In this document: positions 36,738-45,721 of the stretch, piece after piece | How positions within the stretch are numbered: position 1 is the stretch's first letter | How the letters are laid out: the number at the start of each line of letters is the position of its first letter | Assembly (NCBI GenBank): GCA_030448025.1 | Contig: JAUJNQ010000001.1 | Location: forward strand, 58,513-122,512 | DNA: 64,000 nt | Direction: 5' to 3' | Source: Acidimicrobiales bacterium | GTDB taxonomy: Bacteria; Actinomycetota; Acidimicrobiia; Acidimicrobiales; GCA-2861595 | Made by a program: the position numbers and the translations under genes | Notes under the pieces: generated by a model | What the model saw: only the letters and a program-made list of their open reading frames with translations | Told to the model about the DNA's origin: nothing | The model's database searches: none

Positions 36738-38023
36738 GGGGCCAGGACGCGCCCCGAGAGCAGGTGGCGGTACTGGGCGACGGTGCCCTCCGCCGTGGCC
36801 TGCCAGGTGAAGCGCTCGACAGCCCTGGCCCGTCCGGCGCGGCTCAGCCGCCGGCGCAGGGCGTCGTCGTCCAGCGCCCGCCCCAGCGACATGGCCAGCG
36901 CCTCCACGTCGCCGGGCGGCACCAGCAGTGCCGTCTCCCCGGTGGCGCCCACGACCTCGGGGAGGGCCCCACCGGTGGTGGCGACCACGGGCACCCCGCA
37001 CGCCATGGCCTCGATGGCGGGCAGGGAGAAGCCTTCGTAGAGCGACGGCACCACGGCCACATCGGCCTCGGCGTAGAGCCGGACCAGGGCCTCGTCGCTC
37101 AACCCGCTCACGAACCGGACGGCGCCGTCGAGGCCCAGCCGCTCGATGGTGGCCGCCGCGCCGCTCTGCGGCCGGGGGGACCCGACGACCACCAACTCGG
37201 CGTGGCGCTCGATGCGGACCTTGGCCAGGGCCTCGAGCAGGGGTACGAGCCCCTTCATGGCCACGTCGGCGCTGGCCGTGGTCACCATCCGTCCCGGCAC
37301 CTTGGCCACCTCGGGCAAGGGTCGGAAGCGAGTGTGGTCCACGCCTACGGGCACGACGGCGATGCGAGGCAGGTCGACGCCCAGGTGGGCGGCGATGTCG
37401 GAGCGGGACGACTCCGAGACGGTGAGGACGCTCGGGAGCCTGCGGACAACACGGGTCTGCATGCCCACGAACCCGTACCATCGGCGCAGGGTGAGCCGTC
37501 GCCACCGGTCTGCCTCGCCGGCCAGCTCCAGCTCCCTGTCCACGGTTATCGGGTGGTGCACGGTGGCCAGCACGGGCCAGCCGTCGTCCATCATGCCGAG
37601 TAGCCCGGTGCCCAGGCATTGGTTGTCGTGCACCACGTCGAACGACCCGAGCCGGGTGGCCAGGGCGGCACGGGCTCGCAGGCTGAAGGTGAGTGGTTCG
37701 GGAAAGCCCGCGGCGCACATGATGGCGAACTCGACGACGTCCACCGCGGTGCGGAGCTCCCGGAGGCGTGGCGTTCGGAAGGGGTCGGGCTGGCGGTACA
37801 GGTCGAGGCTTGGCACGGGCACGAACGCCACCCCGTCGTCGAGCACGGGATAAGGAGGCCCGCCGAACACGGTGACCTCGTGGCCCAGGCTGGCCAGCTC
37901 CCGGGTCAGGTGGCGCGTGTACACGCCCTGGCCGCCGCAATGAGGGTTGCCCCGGTAGGCGAGGAAGGCGACGCGCAGCGGCCTGAGCTCTGTTGTGGTC
38001 GACATCAGGGAACGGACGGCCAC
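36731..38023 (-). CDS. GT4-family glycosyltransferase
   Basis: About 430 residues; GTG 38023 follows GGAGG by 8 bases, ATG 38005 is alternative. GT-B fold: N-terminal VAFLAYRGNPHCGGQGVYTRHL, nucleotide-sugar domain VVPVGVDHTRFRP, then the GT4 EX7E region SLYEGFSLPAIEAMACGVPVVATTGGALPEV. Transfers a sugar to a lipid or polysaccharide acceptor. First gene of a coupled trio and adjacent to lnt. Confidence 0.88.
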   Translation of the reverse strand: MAVRSLMSTTTELRPLRVAFLAYRGNPHCGGQGVYTRHLTRELASLGHEVTVFGGPPYPVLDDGVAFVPVPSLDLYRQPDPFRTPRLRELRTAVDVVEFAIMCAAGFPEPLTFSLRARAALATRLGSFDVVHDNQCLGTGLLGMMDDGWPVLATVHHPITVDRELELAGEADRWRRLTLRRWYGFVGMQTRVVRRLPSVLTVSESSRSDIAAHLGVDLPRIAVVPVGVDHTRFRPLPEVAKVPGRMVTTASADVAMKGLVPLLEALAKVRIERHAELVVVGSPRPQSGAAATIERLGLDGAVRFVSGLSDEALVRLYAEADVAVVPSLYEGFSLPAIEAMACGVPVVATTGGALPEVVGATGETALLVPPGDVEALAMSLGRALDDDALRRRLSRAGRARAVERFTWQATAEGTVAQYRHLLSGRVLAPC

Positions 38024-38024
38024 C

Positions 38025-39425
38025 CTATGTCCTCCGGGCACGGAGAACCCCTCGATGTCCGAGCCACGCCAGTACCAGAACGGCCCCCGCCATGCCGAGG
38101 AGGGGCGCGTCGCCGAGGGCGGCGTACACCGTCCGCCCGCTCCTCATGGTGGCGGTCAGCTGGATGACCTGCCGGCGCCCGAGCGTGGTGCGGGCCCTCA
38201 GCCGTCCTCGGTTGTCGACGTAGGCGCCATACCCCGTCGGCGCCGCCTGTAGGAGGTCGCGTCCGCTCTCGATGGCCCGCAGGCGGGCCGCCGCCACCTC
38301 CTGGGCGGGGACCTGGCTGGAGGTGAACGATGCCGCGTTGGTCGGCACCGCCAGCAGCCTGGCACCGGCCCGGGTGGCGGCCCTCGACCGGCTGGAGAAG
38401 AAGACCTCGTAGGAGATGGCCACGCCCACCGGCCCAACGGGCGTGCGGAGGACGCCCGACCTCTGCCCGACGATGGCATCGCGTGGGACGGCCGAGACGT
38501 CGACGACTTGCTCCACCAGGCCACGGGCGGGGATGTACTCGCCGAACGGCACCCGCTCCACCTTGTCGTAGCGGTCGACGACCTCCCCACTCGGCGACCA
38601 CGCCACGGCGGCGTTGAAGAACCGGTCCGGGCCGGAGGCCTCGATGACGCCCGCCACCACCGTCGAAGCGGTGCTGCGAGCCACCTCGGCCACGCTGCGG
38701 CCCTCGGGCGTGTCACCGACGGGGGCGTCCACGTCCACCACGTCCTCGGGCCAGAGGATGAGAGCGACCGGAGGCCGGACGTCCCGGGTGACGTCCAACG
38801 TGGCGTCCAGCACCGCCTGGGGATCTGACTCCACACCTCTGAACCCCCGCCGCCCACCGCCCTGGACCACTGCCGTCGCCAGCGCGGGGCCCTCACCGCC
38901 GTCGGGGCTGACCGCGCCGGCCACGACCCCGCCGACCACCAGGCCCAGAGCAACGGCCGCGGTGAGGAACCGGCGGCGGGCCAACTGAGCCAGTCCCACG
39001 CCGGCAAGAACGGCGAGGATGAAGACGAGGAGCTCGCCTCCGATGCGGGCCGCCCCGGCCAGCGGTCCGCCCGACTGCCCCAGGGCGATGCCCGCCAGTG
39101 GCACTCCGCTGAAGGGCACCACGGCCCGGCCTGCTTCGGCCATCACCAGGGCGGCCGGAAGGGCAGGCACGCTCCATCGCCCACGGGGCACCAGTGCCGC
39201 CGCCACGGCCATGAACGACGCCTCGATGAGTATGGCGAGGGCGGCGCCGAGGAAGTGGAACTCGGTCATCCACCACAGACCGATGCCGAACAGGCCGATG
39301 CCGAAGGCCATGCCCGACAAGAAGCGCCGTGGTGCCCGCAGATCGTGGAGGGACCAGGCGAACAGGGCCACGCCGAGGAAGCCCAGGGCCCACCAGCCGA
39401 AGGGCGGCAGCGACAGGGAGGCCAC
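38025..39425 (-). CDS. lnt: Apolipoprotein N-acyltransferase with Ser in place of catalytic Cys
   Basis: 466 residues. N-terminal membrane helices, then a nitrilase-fold domain: Glu in ALILWPEDVVD, Lys in DRYDKVERVPFGEY, but the nucleophile position reads VAISYEVFFSS (Ser codon at 38412-38414) where Lnt has ICYE. The C-terminal helix LLGMAGAVLVLAWLG is present. With Ser it may be inactive, act by a different route, or belong to a clade with this change. The frame continues upstream (IAFLARLRPAAFALLGGAV) to a possible CTG at 39518, so the start may be too short. Confidence 0.85.
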   Translation of the reverse strand: MASLSLPPFGWWALGFLGVALFAWSLHDLRAPRRFLSGMAFGIGLFGIGLWWMTEFHFLGAALAILIEASFMAVAAALVPRGRWSVPALPAALVMAEAGRAVVPFSGVPLAGIALGQSGGPLAGAARIGGELLVFILAVLAGVGLAQLARRRFLTAAVALGLVVGGVVAGAVSPDGGEGPALATAVVQGGGRRGFRGVESDPQAVLDATLDVTRDVRPPVALILWPEDVVDVDAPVGDTPEGRSVAEVARSTASTVVAGVIEASGPDRFFNAAVAWSPSGEVVDRYDKVERVPFGEYIPARGLVEQVVDVSAVPRDAIVGQRSGVLRTPVGPVGVAISYEVFFSSRSRAATRAGARLLAVPTNAASFTSSQVPAQEVAAARLRAIESGRDLLQAAPTGYGAYVDNRGRLRARTTLGRRQVIQLTATMRSGRTVYAALGDAPLLGMAGAVLVLAWLGHRGVLRARRT

Positions 39426-39734
39426 CGCCCCGCCCAGGAGGGCGAACGCGGCAGGGCGGAGGCGAGCCAGGAAGGCGATGCGCCATCGTGGTCGCCGGGG
39501 CCGACGGACTCCAGTCAGCCTTGTCTCGGCTCATCCGAGTCAGCCCCTTGGGCGAGTGGCGTCATGGTGACGGCCCCACGGGGTTTCAGTCATGGGTGGG
39601 CCCAGCCAAGGTGCTCACCGCCGGGCCGGTGACTTCACGCCACCCGAGCACCGCAGCGACCCACGCCGGCTCGTTCCCGCGAGCGGGTGCGAGGCACCCG
39701 ATCACCACACGAATCACCACACAAGAGGAGAAAC
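39426..39734 (+). other. Intergenic region before the PRC-barrel gene
   Basis: 309 bases between lnt and the stress gene. It contains two mutually exclusive hairpins: CCCGC-GA-GCGGG (39676-39687) and CGGGTGC-GAG-GCACCCG (39684-39700), then a direct repeat ATCACCACACRA twice (39701-39724) and a strong GAGGAG ribosome site. The 5' part probably holds the lnt N-terminal codons. No gene seen. Confidence 0.5.
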
Positions 39735-40514
39735 ATGAGCGACGTGACAGAGCTTCAGCGCTGGGAGGGCAGGACCGTCCTCGACAAGGACGGCGACAAG
39801 ATCGGCAAGGTCGATCAAGTCCTCATCAACGACGAGACGGGCAACCCTGAGTGGCTCGGCGTGACCACGGGCATGTTCGGGAAGCGGCAGAGCTACGTGC
39901 CCCTGGCCGAGTCCCGTTTCGTGGGTGAAGACGTGCAGGTGGCCTACACCAAGTCCCATGTCAAGGACTCGCCCAACTTCGACGTCGAGACCCGCCTGGA
40001 GGCCGAGGAGGAGGCCGACCTCTACGCCCACTACGGCCTGCAGTACATGCCCCTCGAGGCGCAGGCACCGGTCGCCGGCCATGCGCCCGAAGCCGGCACC
40101 GTGGCCCGGGACACCGACGGTACGCAGACCGACAGCGCCGTCACCCGTTCGGAGGAGGAGGTGCGCGTCGGCACCATGCGCCAGGAGGCCGGCCGGGTAC
40201 GGCTCCGCAAGTACATCACCACCGAGAGCGTGTCCCACACCGTGCCGGTGGAGCGCGAGGAAGTGCGCATCGAGCGCGAGCCCATCACCGAGGCCAACGC
40301 CGGCGCCGCCATGAGCGGTCCCGACCTCTCCGAGGAAGAGGTCGAGGTCACGCTCACCGAGGAGGAGCCCGTGGTCGAGAAGCGGGTGGTTCCGAAGGAG
40401 CGGGTGCGGCTGGACAAGGACGTCGTGACCGAGCAGGAGACGGTCTCCGCTGAGCTGCGCAAGGAGCAGATCGACGTCGAGGGCGAAGGCAAAGGCGCTG
40501 GACCAGCCCGGTAA
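39735..40514 (+). CDS. PRC-barrel / DUF2382 (YsnF-AvaK type) stress protein
   Basis: 259 residues; GAGGAG precedes the ATG. N-terminal PRC barrel (RWEGRTVLDKDGDKIGKVDQ, NPEWLGVTTG, YVPLAESR) and C-terminal DUF2382 repeat (RVRLRKYITTESVSHTVPVE, EEPVVEKRVVPKERVRLDKD, VSAELRKEQIDVEGE). These proteins are linked with general stress responses. The region 40500-40570 reads on in another frame into a second DUF2382 unit. Confidence 0.85.
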   Translation: MSDVTELQRWEGRTVLDKDGDKIGKVDQVLINDETGNPEWLGVTTGMFGKRQSYVPLAESRFVGEDVQVAYTKSHVKDSPNFDVETRLEAEEEADLYAHYGLQYMPLEAQAPVAGHAPEAGTVARDTDGTQTDSAVTRSEEEVRVGTMRQEAGRVRLRKYITTESVSHTVPVEREEVRIEREPITEANAGAAMSGPDLSEEEVEVTLTEEEPVVEKRVVPKERVRLDKDVVTEQETVSAELRKEQIDVEGEGKGAGPAR

Positions 40515-40569
40515 CCCGAGCTCGGGCCAACACGAGCTGGTTCTCTCCGAGGAGGAGCCCGACGTACGT

Positions 40570-40911
40570 TTGGTGCGTCGTGCTCGAGAGGTGGTGCGGG
40601 TCCGCAAGCGCATCGTCACCGAGGAACGCACCGTCACGGTGACGACGCGACGTGAGGAGCTCGTGGTCGAGAGCCGGCCGGCCACGGCGGCGGACCAAGT
40701 CGAGGAGAACCCTCTGGGCTCGTTCGATCACGTCTTCACCCTGTGGGCCGAAGAGCCGACCACCCAGACCCGCACCGTTCCCAAGGAGCGCGTGCGGGTC
40801 TGGGTGGAGCCCACGGTCGAGCACCGGGTGGTGAGCGCCTACGTGGGTCATGAGGACATCGAGGTCGAGGTCCAGGTCGAGCCCGATGTCGAGATCGAGC
40901 CCGAGACCTGA
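40570..40911 (+). CDS. Second DUF2382 domain, probably frame-slipped continuation
   Basis: 113 residues from GTG 40570, but coding-like sequence in this frame starts near 40490 (LDQPGNPSSGQHELVLSEEE). It contains RAREVVRVRKRIVTEERTVTVTTRREEL and TRTVPKERVRVWVEP...VSAYVGHEDIEVEVQVEPDV, the DUF2382 pattern. No ATG or GTG precedes 40570 in frame after the first gene, so a single inserted base near 40495 fusing it to the PRC protein is more likely than a separate gene. Confidence 0.65.
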   Translation: MVRRAREVVRVRKRIVTEERTVTVTTRREELVVESRPATAADQVEENPLGSFDHVFTLWAEEPTTQTRTVPKERVRVWVEPTVEHRVVSAYVGHEDIEVEVQVEPDVEIEPET

Positions 40912-41005
40912 AAGTCAGGCGGCGAGGACCGCCAGGTGCCAAGGCAGGTGCCGGAAGCTCCGGTCAGGCTGGCGTTGTCACATGCGCCGGCTACCGTCGT
41001 GAGCG

Positions 41006-41952
41006 GTGTCGCTGACCTCTCGCCTTGGCCGTCGCAACCACCCGCTACGAGTGTTCTTCGAGGAGCGGCTGCCCAACCTGGGTGGGATGCACCAGGCGGT
41101 AAGAGACGCCGGCGAGGTGACGCTCCTGCCGAGCGCGCCGGTCCCCTACAGCACCGTTGGGACGGCGTTGGACTATCGGATCCGGTACTACTTTGCCGTC
41201 ACTCCTCCAGACGAGTTCAGCGCTGCCGACGGGGCTCTGGTATTTGAAGCCAGCTGCCGGAGCGAGGACTCAACGGCCAACCCTGCCGGCGCTTCTTGCT
41301 TCGATGGTGTGGCCGCTTCACTGGATGAGCTGGTGAATCGGATTGAACCGGTGGGACGCCGGCTGGGTGTCGCCGATGAGACTGCTTTGTGCCGACATTG
41401 CTACGTGCTCGCCCTGTTCGAGGAGTGGTACCGAGCTGCAGTCGGTCCGGACTCGCCACTGCTCGGACCCGGCCCCGATGCCGACCCTGAGGCGTTCCTG
41501 CTTCTGGCCGATGCTGGGGCCCTGGAGGACCTCAGCGCCTGTCGTGGGCCTTCTTCGATACCCAACGGGCGCTGCTGGCCCGGTCAAGCGTGCTGAACCC
41601 GACGTTTTCGGGGAGCAAGGATGTTGGTGGCGCAGACGCTGACCTGATCGTGGGCAAGACCCTGATCGACATCAAGTCAACGAAGTCGGCTCGACTACGT
41701 CGAGAAGACCTGTATCAGCTGGTCGGTTACACCTTGCTCGACTACGAGGATGTCTTCGGTCTTGACGAGGTGGCGCTGTACCTGGCCCGGCGTCCGAAGA
41801 TGGTGAGTTGGAGGCTGCGCCCGCTGCTCGAGGAGATGGCCGGCGAGGCGGTTGATCCAGCGGAGCTGCGAGAGGACTTGCGAACTCTGCTAGAGCGGGA
41901 AAACGGCGAGCGGGTTGGCTTCCGAGCGAAGACGCGGAGCCGGAAGCGCTGA
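41006..41952 (+). CDS. PD-(D/E)XK nuclease-like protein, one frame slip
   Basis: About 315 residues when a one-base deletion near 41540 is bridged: ...LLLADAGALEDLSA continues as LSWAFFDTQRALLARSSVLNPTFSGS. The C-terminal part has the arrangement GADADLIVGKTLIDIKST (D-x-IDIK), followed by LYQLVGYTLLDYEDVFGLDEVALYLARR, the core strand pattern of PD-(D/E)XK folds. The N-terminal two thirds are helical and unrecognised. Could act on DNA or RNA or be a degraded enzyme; it stands next to a membrane protein gene of opposite strand. Confidence 0.6.
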
Positions 41953-41962
41953 GAGACTGTTG

Positions 41963-42680
41963 TCAGCGAGTCTCGGTGTCCTCGTCGATGAAAACGGTGG
42001 TGGTGTCACCCGCCGGTGCGCCTCCACCCAGGAAAGTGTCCCCGATCAACTCTTCGTCCACGACCATCATTAGGGCAGGCGGCTGCTCTTGTACCTCGAT
42101 TGGCTCCGGCGGCTGGGACAAGACTGGGTCGCGTTCGACATCTGCGGGCAGGTTGTCACTCATGGGCGTTCTCCACCAAGTGCTCCACACCAACAGGATA
42201 GTTCCGACGGCGACGATGAGAACCGCTGCAGTCCAAAGCCAGGGTTTTCCACCGGCCCTGGCGGTGGCTGCTTTCGAACACGACGATCTTGGCGGCCCCC
42301 AAACGTGTGAGCGCGAAGACAGCCGTCGCGCTGCCGAGCTTGCGGTACAGCACCGCCAGCCGGAGGCCCCGACGGCGCCGCGGCCATAGACCAATGAGCG
42401 CCACCCCGAAGCTGACGCCATAGCAGACGAGGGCAACCGTCCAGAGTACGCCTCGACGGTTGCCGAGAAGGAATGGAAAGGCGGCTGCCGCGAAGCCGGC
42501 CACAAAGGTCAGCTTCGTGTCGACGTGCTGGATCGCCTCGACAAGTGCCCGGATCTCGGCGCTCGCCTCCTCATTGAGCAGGCGCAGCGTCGCCTCGCGC
42601 TCTTGATCAGTCGTTGCTGTGTTTCTTGCCGCCACGATGGGACGAGCCTCGCACTTGTGTGTCTCAAGACGGTGGATCAT
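41963..42680 (-). CDS. Membrane protein with DxK-type helix pair and acidic tail, one frame slip
   Basis: About 239 residues after bridging a slip near 42260. N-terminal coiled coil (EREATLRLLNEEASAEIRAL), then VDTKLTFVAGFAAAAFPFLLG and ALVCYGVSFGVALIGLWPRR, a loop, a third helix WTAAVLIVAVGTILLVWSTWW and a negatively charged tail. The 'VDTKLTF' start of the first helix resembles Pycsar-type and SLATT-type effector membrane proteins, but I cannot assign it. It is convergent with and 10 bases from the nuclease-like gene. 42681-42910 holds nothing I can support. Confidence 0.5.
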
Positions 42681-42910
42681 CCGCCGCGCCCGTTGATTCC
42701 TCTTCGACGAACAACGACGATCGCCTTCTGCTCCGTCTCTGGAGTTCAGGCATCTGGTATCTGGTGGGTTGATCTGTACTCGTCGCCGACGCGACCATCA
42801 TCGTTCTCTTGCTCTTCTACCGCCTCGGTAAGCAGGCGTGCGATCTCAAGGTCCTCACCCGCTCCGCCGCGACATCGCCATGACCGCGGCACCGCAGTCA
42901 TGAAGTGAGC

Positions 42911-43828
42911 TCAGGCCAACTGGGGCAGGGGCTGCTCGAGCTGGTTGAGTGGGCCGAAGAGGTCTCCGAGGCGGCTCACCCGCTCCACGACGTCGGGGGC
43001 CTGGAACACGAGCAGGTCCGGGTCGCCGGCTTCGGCGACCTTGGCCACCTCGTCCCACGTCACCGGCGTGGAGACGGTTGGCCACGGCCTGGCGCGGAGG
43101 GAGTACACGCACACGGTGGTCTTGTGCTCGTCGTTCTGGCTCCAGTCGATGAGCACCTTTCCCGGTCGGAGGTCCTTGCGCATGCTGGAGACGACCTCGG
43201 CGGGAAAGCGCTGCTCGAACAGCTGGGCCACGGCCAGGGCGAAGTCCTTGGTGCCTCCCTCGTAAGTGGCCGGCGTGTTGAGGGGGGCATAGAGCTGCAG
43301 GCCCTTCGAGCCCGAGGTCTTGGCGAAGGAGTCCAAGCCCAGGCGGTCGAACAGGTCTCTCAAGCGCAGCGCCACCCGGCAGCACTCCACGATGGTGGCG
43401 GGCGGGCCGGGGTCGAGATCGAAGACGACCATGGTGGGCCGGGCGATGTCGTCGGCCCGCGACAGGGAGGTGTGCAGTTCGAGGGACGCCAGGTTCGCCA
43501 CCCACACCAGCGTGGGCAGGTCGCCGGCAAGGCAGTAGCTCACCTCGGCGTTGTTGTGCCGGCTCCAGATCGGCGCCACCTCCACCCAGTCCGGTCGGTG
43601 CTTGGGGCAGCGCTTCTCGTAGAAGAACTGCCCGTCCACGCCGTTGGGGTAGCGCTTGAGGGTGAGGGGCCGTCCGGCCAAATGGGGGAGCAGGGCGGCG
43701 GCCACGGCCTGGTAGTAGGCGATGACCTGGCCCTTGGTGAACCCCACCTCGGGGTAGAGCACCTTGTCCAGGTTGGAGAGGGTGAGCTCCCGGCCTTCGA
43801 CGGCGACCGTGGTCCCGGCCGGCGTCAC
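42911..43828 (-). CDS. LigD-type polymerase/primase (stand-alone)
   Basis: 305 residues, complete archaeo-eukaryotic primase domain: LTLSNLDKVLYPEVGFTKGQ, KRYPNGVDGQFFYEK, catalytic VVFDLDPGPPATI, TSGSKGLQLYAPL and RPWPTVSTPVTWDEV. It fills gaps at broken DNA ends held by Ku, here as a separate protein rather than fused in LigD. It overlaps ku by 4 bases. Confidence 0.92.
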   Translation of the reverse strand: MTPAGTTVAVEGRELTLSNLDKVLYPEVGFTKGQVIAYYQAVAAALLPHLAGRPLTLKRYPNGVDGQFFYEKRCPKHRPDWVEVAPIWSRHNNAEVSYCLAGDLPTLVWVANLASLELHTSLSRADDIARPTMVVFDLDPGPPATIVECCRVALRLRDLFDRLGLDSFAKTSGSKGLQLYAPLNTPATYEGGTKDFALAVAQLFEQRFPAEVVSSMRKDLRPGKVLIDWSQNDEHKTTVCVYSLRARPWPTVSTPVTWDEVAKVAEAGDPDLLVFQAPDVVERVSRLGDLFGPLNQLEQPLPQLA

Positions 43829-44679
43829 GAAGCCTGCCGGGATTCGTCCTTCTGAGCCTCGTCCTTCTCGGCTCCATCTTTCTCGGATGGGTCGTCGCCG
43901 TCACCTTTGGCCGCGGCCAACGAGGCCTCCAGGGCGGCCATGAGGTCGATCACCGGGCGGCGGGGCTCGGCGGCTGGCTGAGCCACCACCTCCTCGCCCT
44001 GGGCCTTGCGCTCGATCAGGGCCAGCACCTGCTCGCGGTGGGTGTCCTGGTACTTGTGCGGGTCGAAGTCGGCCGAGAGGGTCTCGATGAGCTGGCTGGC
44101 CATGGCCAACTCTCGGTCGCTGACGTCGCCCACCTTGCCCGGCAGCCCCTCCACCTCGTCCTGGGGGACCACCTCGTCGGAGAAGTTCATGGTGGACATG
44201 ACCAGCGCCTCTCCGAGCGGGCGGATGGCCACCAGGTACTGCTTGGTGCGCATCACCACCTTGGCGATGCCCACCTTGCCCGATTCCCGCATGGCTTCGA
44301 GCAGGAGCCGGTAGGGCTTGGCGCCTCGCTCGTCGGGAACCACGTAGTACGAGGAGTCGTAGTAGAGGGGGTCGATGTCGTCGAGGTTCACGAAGTCCTC
44401 GATGTCGATGGTGTGGGTGCTCTCGGGATCCAGCTCGTCGAGCTCGGTGGGCTCGATCACCACGTACTGGTCCCCACCCAGGTCGTAGCCCTTGGCTATC
44501 TCCTCGTAGGGCACCTCTTGGCCGTCGAGAGAGCACACCCGCTTCTGCTGGATGCGCGCACCGTCCTTGACGTGCAGCTGGTGGAACCGGACATCCTTCT
44601 TGCGCACGGCGGTGAAGAGCTTCACCGGCACGTTCACCAGCCCGAAGCTGATGGCGCCACCCCAGATCGACCTGGCCAT
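43825..44679 (-). CDS. ku: Bacterial Ku homodimer
   Basis: 284 residues from the ATG at 44679. Opening MARSIWGGAISFGLVNVPVKL, core KGYDLGGDQYVVIEPTELD, and LYYDSSYYVVPDERGAKPY identify the Ku beta-barrel that encircles DNA ends. A lysine/glutamate-rich C-terminal tail follows, as in actinobacterial Ku. Middle gene of a ligase-Ku-polymerase operon, five bases after the ligase. Confidence 0.95.
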   Translation of the reverse strand: MARSIWGGAISFGLVNVPVKLFTAVRKKDVRFHQLHVKDGARIQQKRVCSLDGQEVPYEEIAKGYDLGGDQYVVIEPTELDELDPESTHTIDIEDFVNLDDIDPLYYDSSYYVVPDERGAKPYRLLLEAMRESGKVGIAKVVMRTKQYLVAIRPLGEALVMSTMNFSDEVVPQDEVEGLPGKVGDVSDRELAMASQLIETLSADFDPHKYQDTHREQVLALIERKAQGEEVVAQPAAEPRRPVIDLMAALEASLAAAKGDGDDPSEKDGAEKDEAQKDESRQAS

Positions 44680-44683
44680 CCGC

Positions 44684-45682
44684 CTATTCTCTCTCGCCCA
44701 CCGGCTCTCGCACCACCTCTTCGGGTGCCTTGTCGTCCCGCAGCCCCTTGAACGACGGGTGACGCATGGTGCCACCCGCGGTCCATTCGCTGAACTCGAC
44801 CTCGGCCACCAGCCTGGGCTCCACGAAGCGGGCGGCCTTGAGCCGCACGTCGGCGTGCGCCGTGCCGGCGAACGGGCTGGTGGCGCGCTCGAGGGGCCCG
44901 AGGGTGTGGGCCAGCTCGTCGAGCATCCGCTCGGTGAAGCCGGTGCCCACCCGTCCGGCGTAGCGCAGCTCACCTCCCTCGTAGTAGCCGGCCAACAGGG
45001 CGCCCAACCGGCCCGAACGGTTTCCCGAACCGGGCAGCCAGCCGCCCACCACCATCTCCTGGCGGGGCTTGGACTTGACCTTGATCCAGGCCCGGGACCG
45101 CCGCCCCGGCTCGTACACGGAGTCGAGTCGCTTGGCCACGATGCCTTCCATGCCCTGGGCCCTGGTGGCGGCAAGGAGCCCGGCGCCGTCACCGAGATGG
45201 TTCCTCGGGGTCGACCAGCAGGGATGGTCGAGGCCCAGCCCTTCGAGCAGGCCCCTGCGCTCCGTGTAGGGAAGGCCCCAGGTGGAGCGTTCGTCGAGCC
45301 AGAGCAGGTCAAAAGCCATGAAGGCCACCGGATAGGGGCTCATGCGCTGGCGCACGTCGCGGGGATCGGTGACGTGCATGCGGTGCTGGAGCCGGCCGAA
45401 GCTGGGCCGGCCGTCATCGCCAAAGGAGACCACCTCCCCGTCGAGCACCACCCTCCGGTCCACCACTTCGGCCAATGGCCACAGCTCTGGATAGCGGGGC
45501 GTGATGTCCACCAGCCTTCGGCTCTTCACCTGCAACTGGCCAGCGCCGGCGTGGACCAGGGCACGGACGCCGTCCCACTTGATCTCGAAGGCGAAGGCCG
45601 CCTCCTCGGCCGGCAGGGGCCCGGCGGTGGCCAGCATCGGGGCGATGCCTCCGGGCATCCCAGCCGGGCCGCTCTGGCTCAT
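44684..45682 (-). CDS. ATP-dependent DNA ligase (LigD ligase domain, stand-alone)
   Basis: 332 residues from ATG 45682. Adenylated lysine in FEIKWDGVRAL, then VVLDGEVV, FMAFDLLWLD, EGIVAKRLDSVYEPGRRS, WIKVK, and the OB fold (VGGWLPGSGNRSGRLGALLAGYY, VGTGFTERML). It seals the breaks aligned by Ku. The open frame extends upstream to 45916, but a strongly coding + strand gene occupies that DNA, which supports the chosen start. No polymerase or nuclease domain is fused. Confidence 0.92.
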   Translation of the reverse strand: MSQSGPAGMPGGIAPMLATAGPLPAEEAAFAFEIKWDGVRALVHAGAGQLQVKSRRLVDITPRYPELWPLAEVVDRRVVLDGEVVSFGDDGRPSFGRLQHRMHVTDPRDVRQRMSPYPVAFMAFDLLWLDERSTWGLPYTERRGLLEGLGLDHPCWSTPRNHLGDGAGLLAATRAQGMEGIVAKRLDSVYEPGRRSRAWIKVKSKPRQEMVVGGWLPGSGNRSGRLGALLAGYYEGGELRYAGRVGTGFTERMLDELAHTLGPLERATSPFAGTAHADVRLKAARFVEPRLVAEVEFSEWTAGGTMRHPSFKGLRDDKAPEEVVREPVGERE

Positions 45683-45721
45683 GCCTGGCGAGGGCGTTTC
45701 GTCCGCTTTGGCTTGGGGAAG

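Noticed and set aside
44552-45700. Long + strand frame opposite the ligase and ku
   Set aside because: Only its last 74 codons show proper coding bias; the rest is a shadow of the NHEJ operon.
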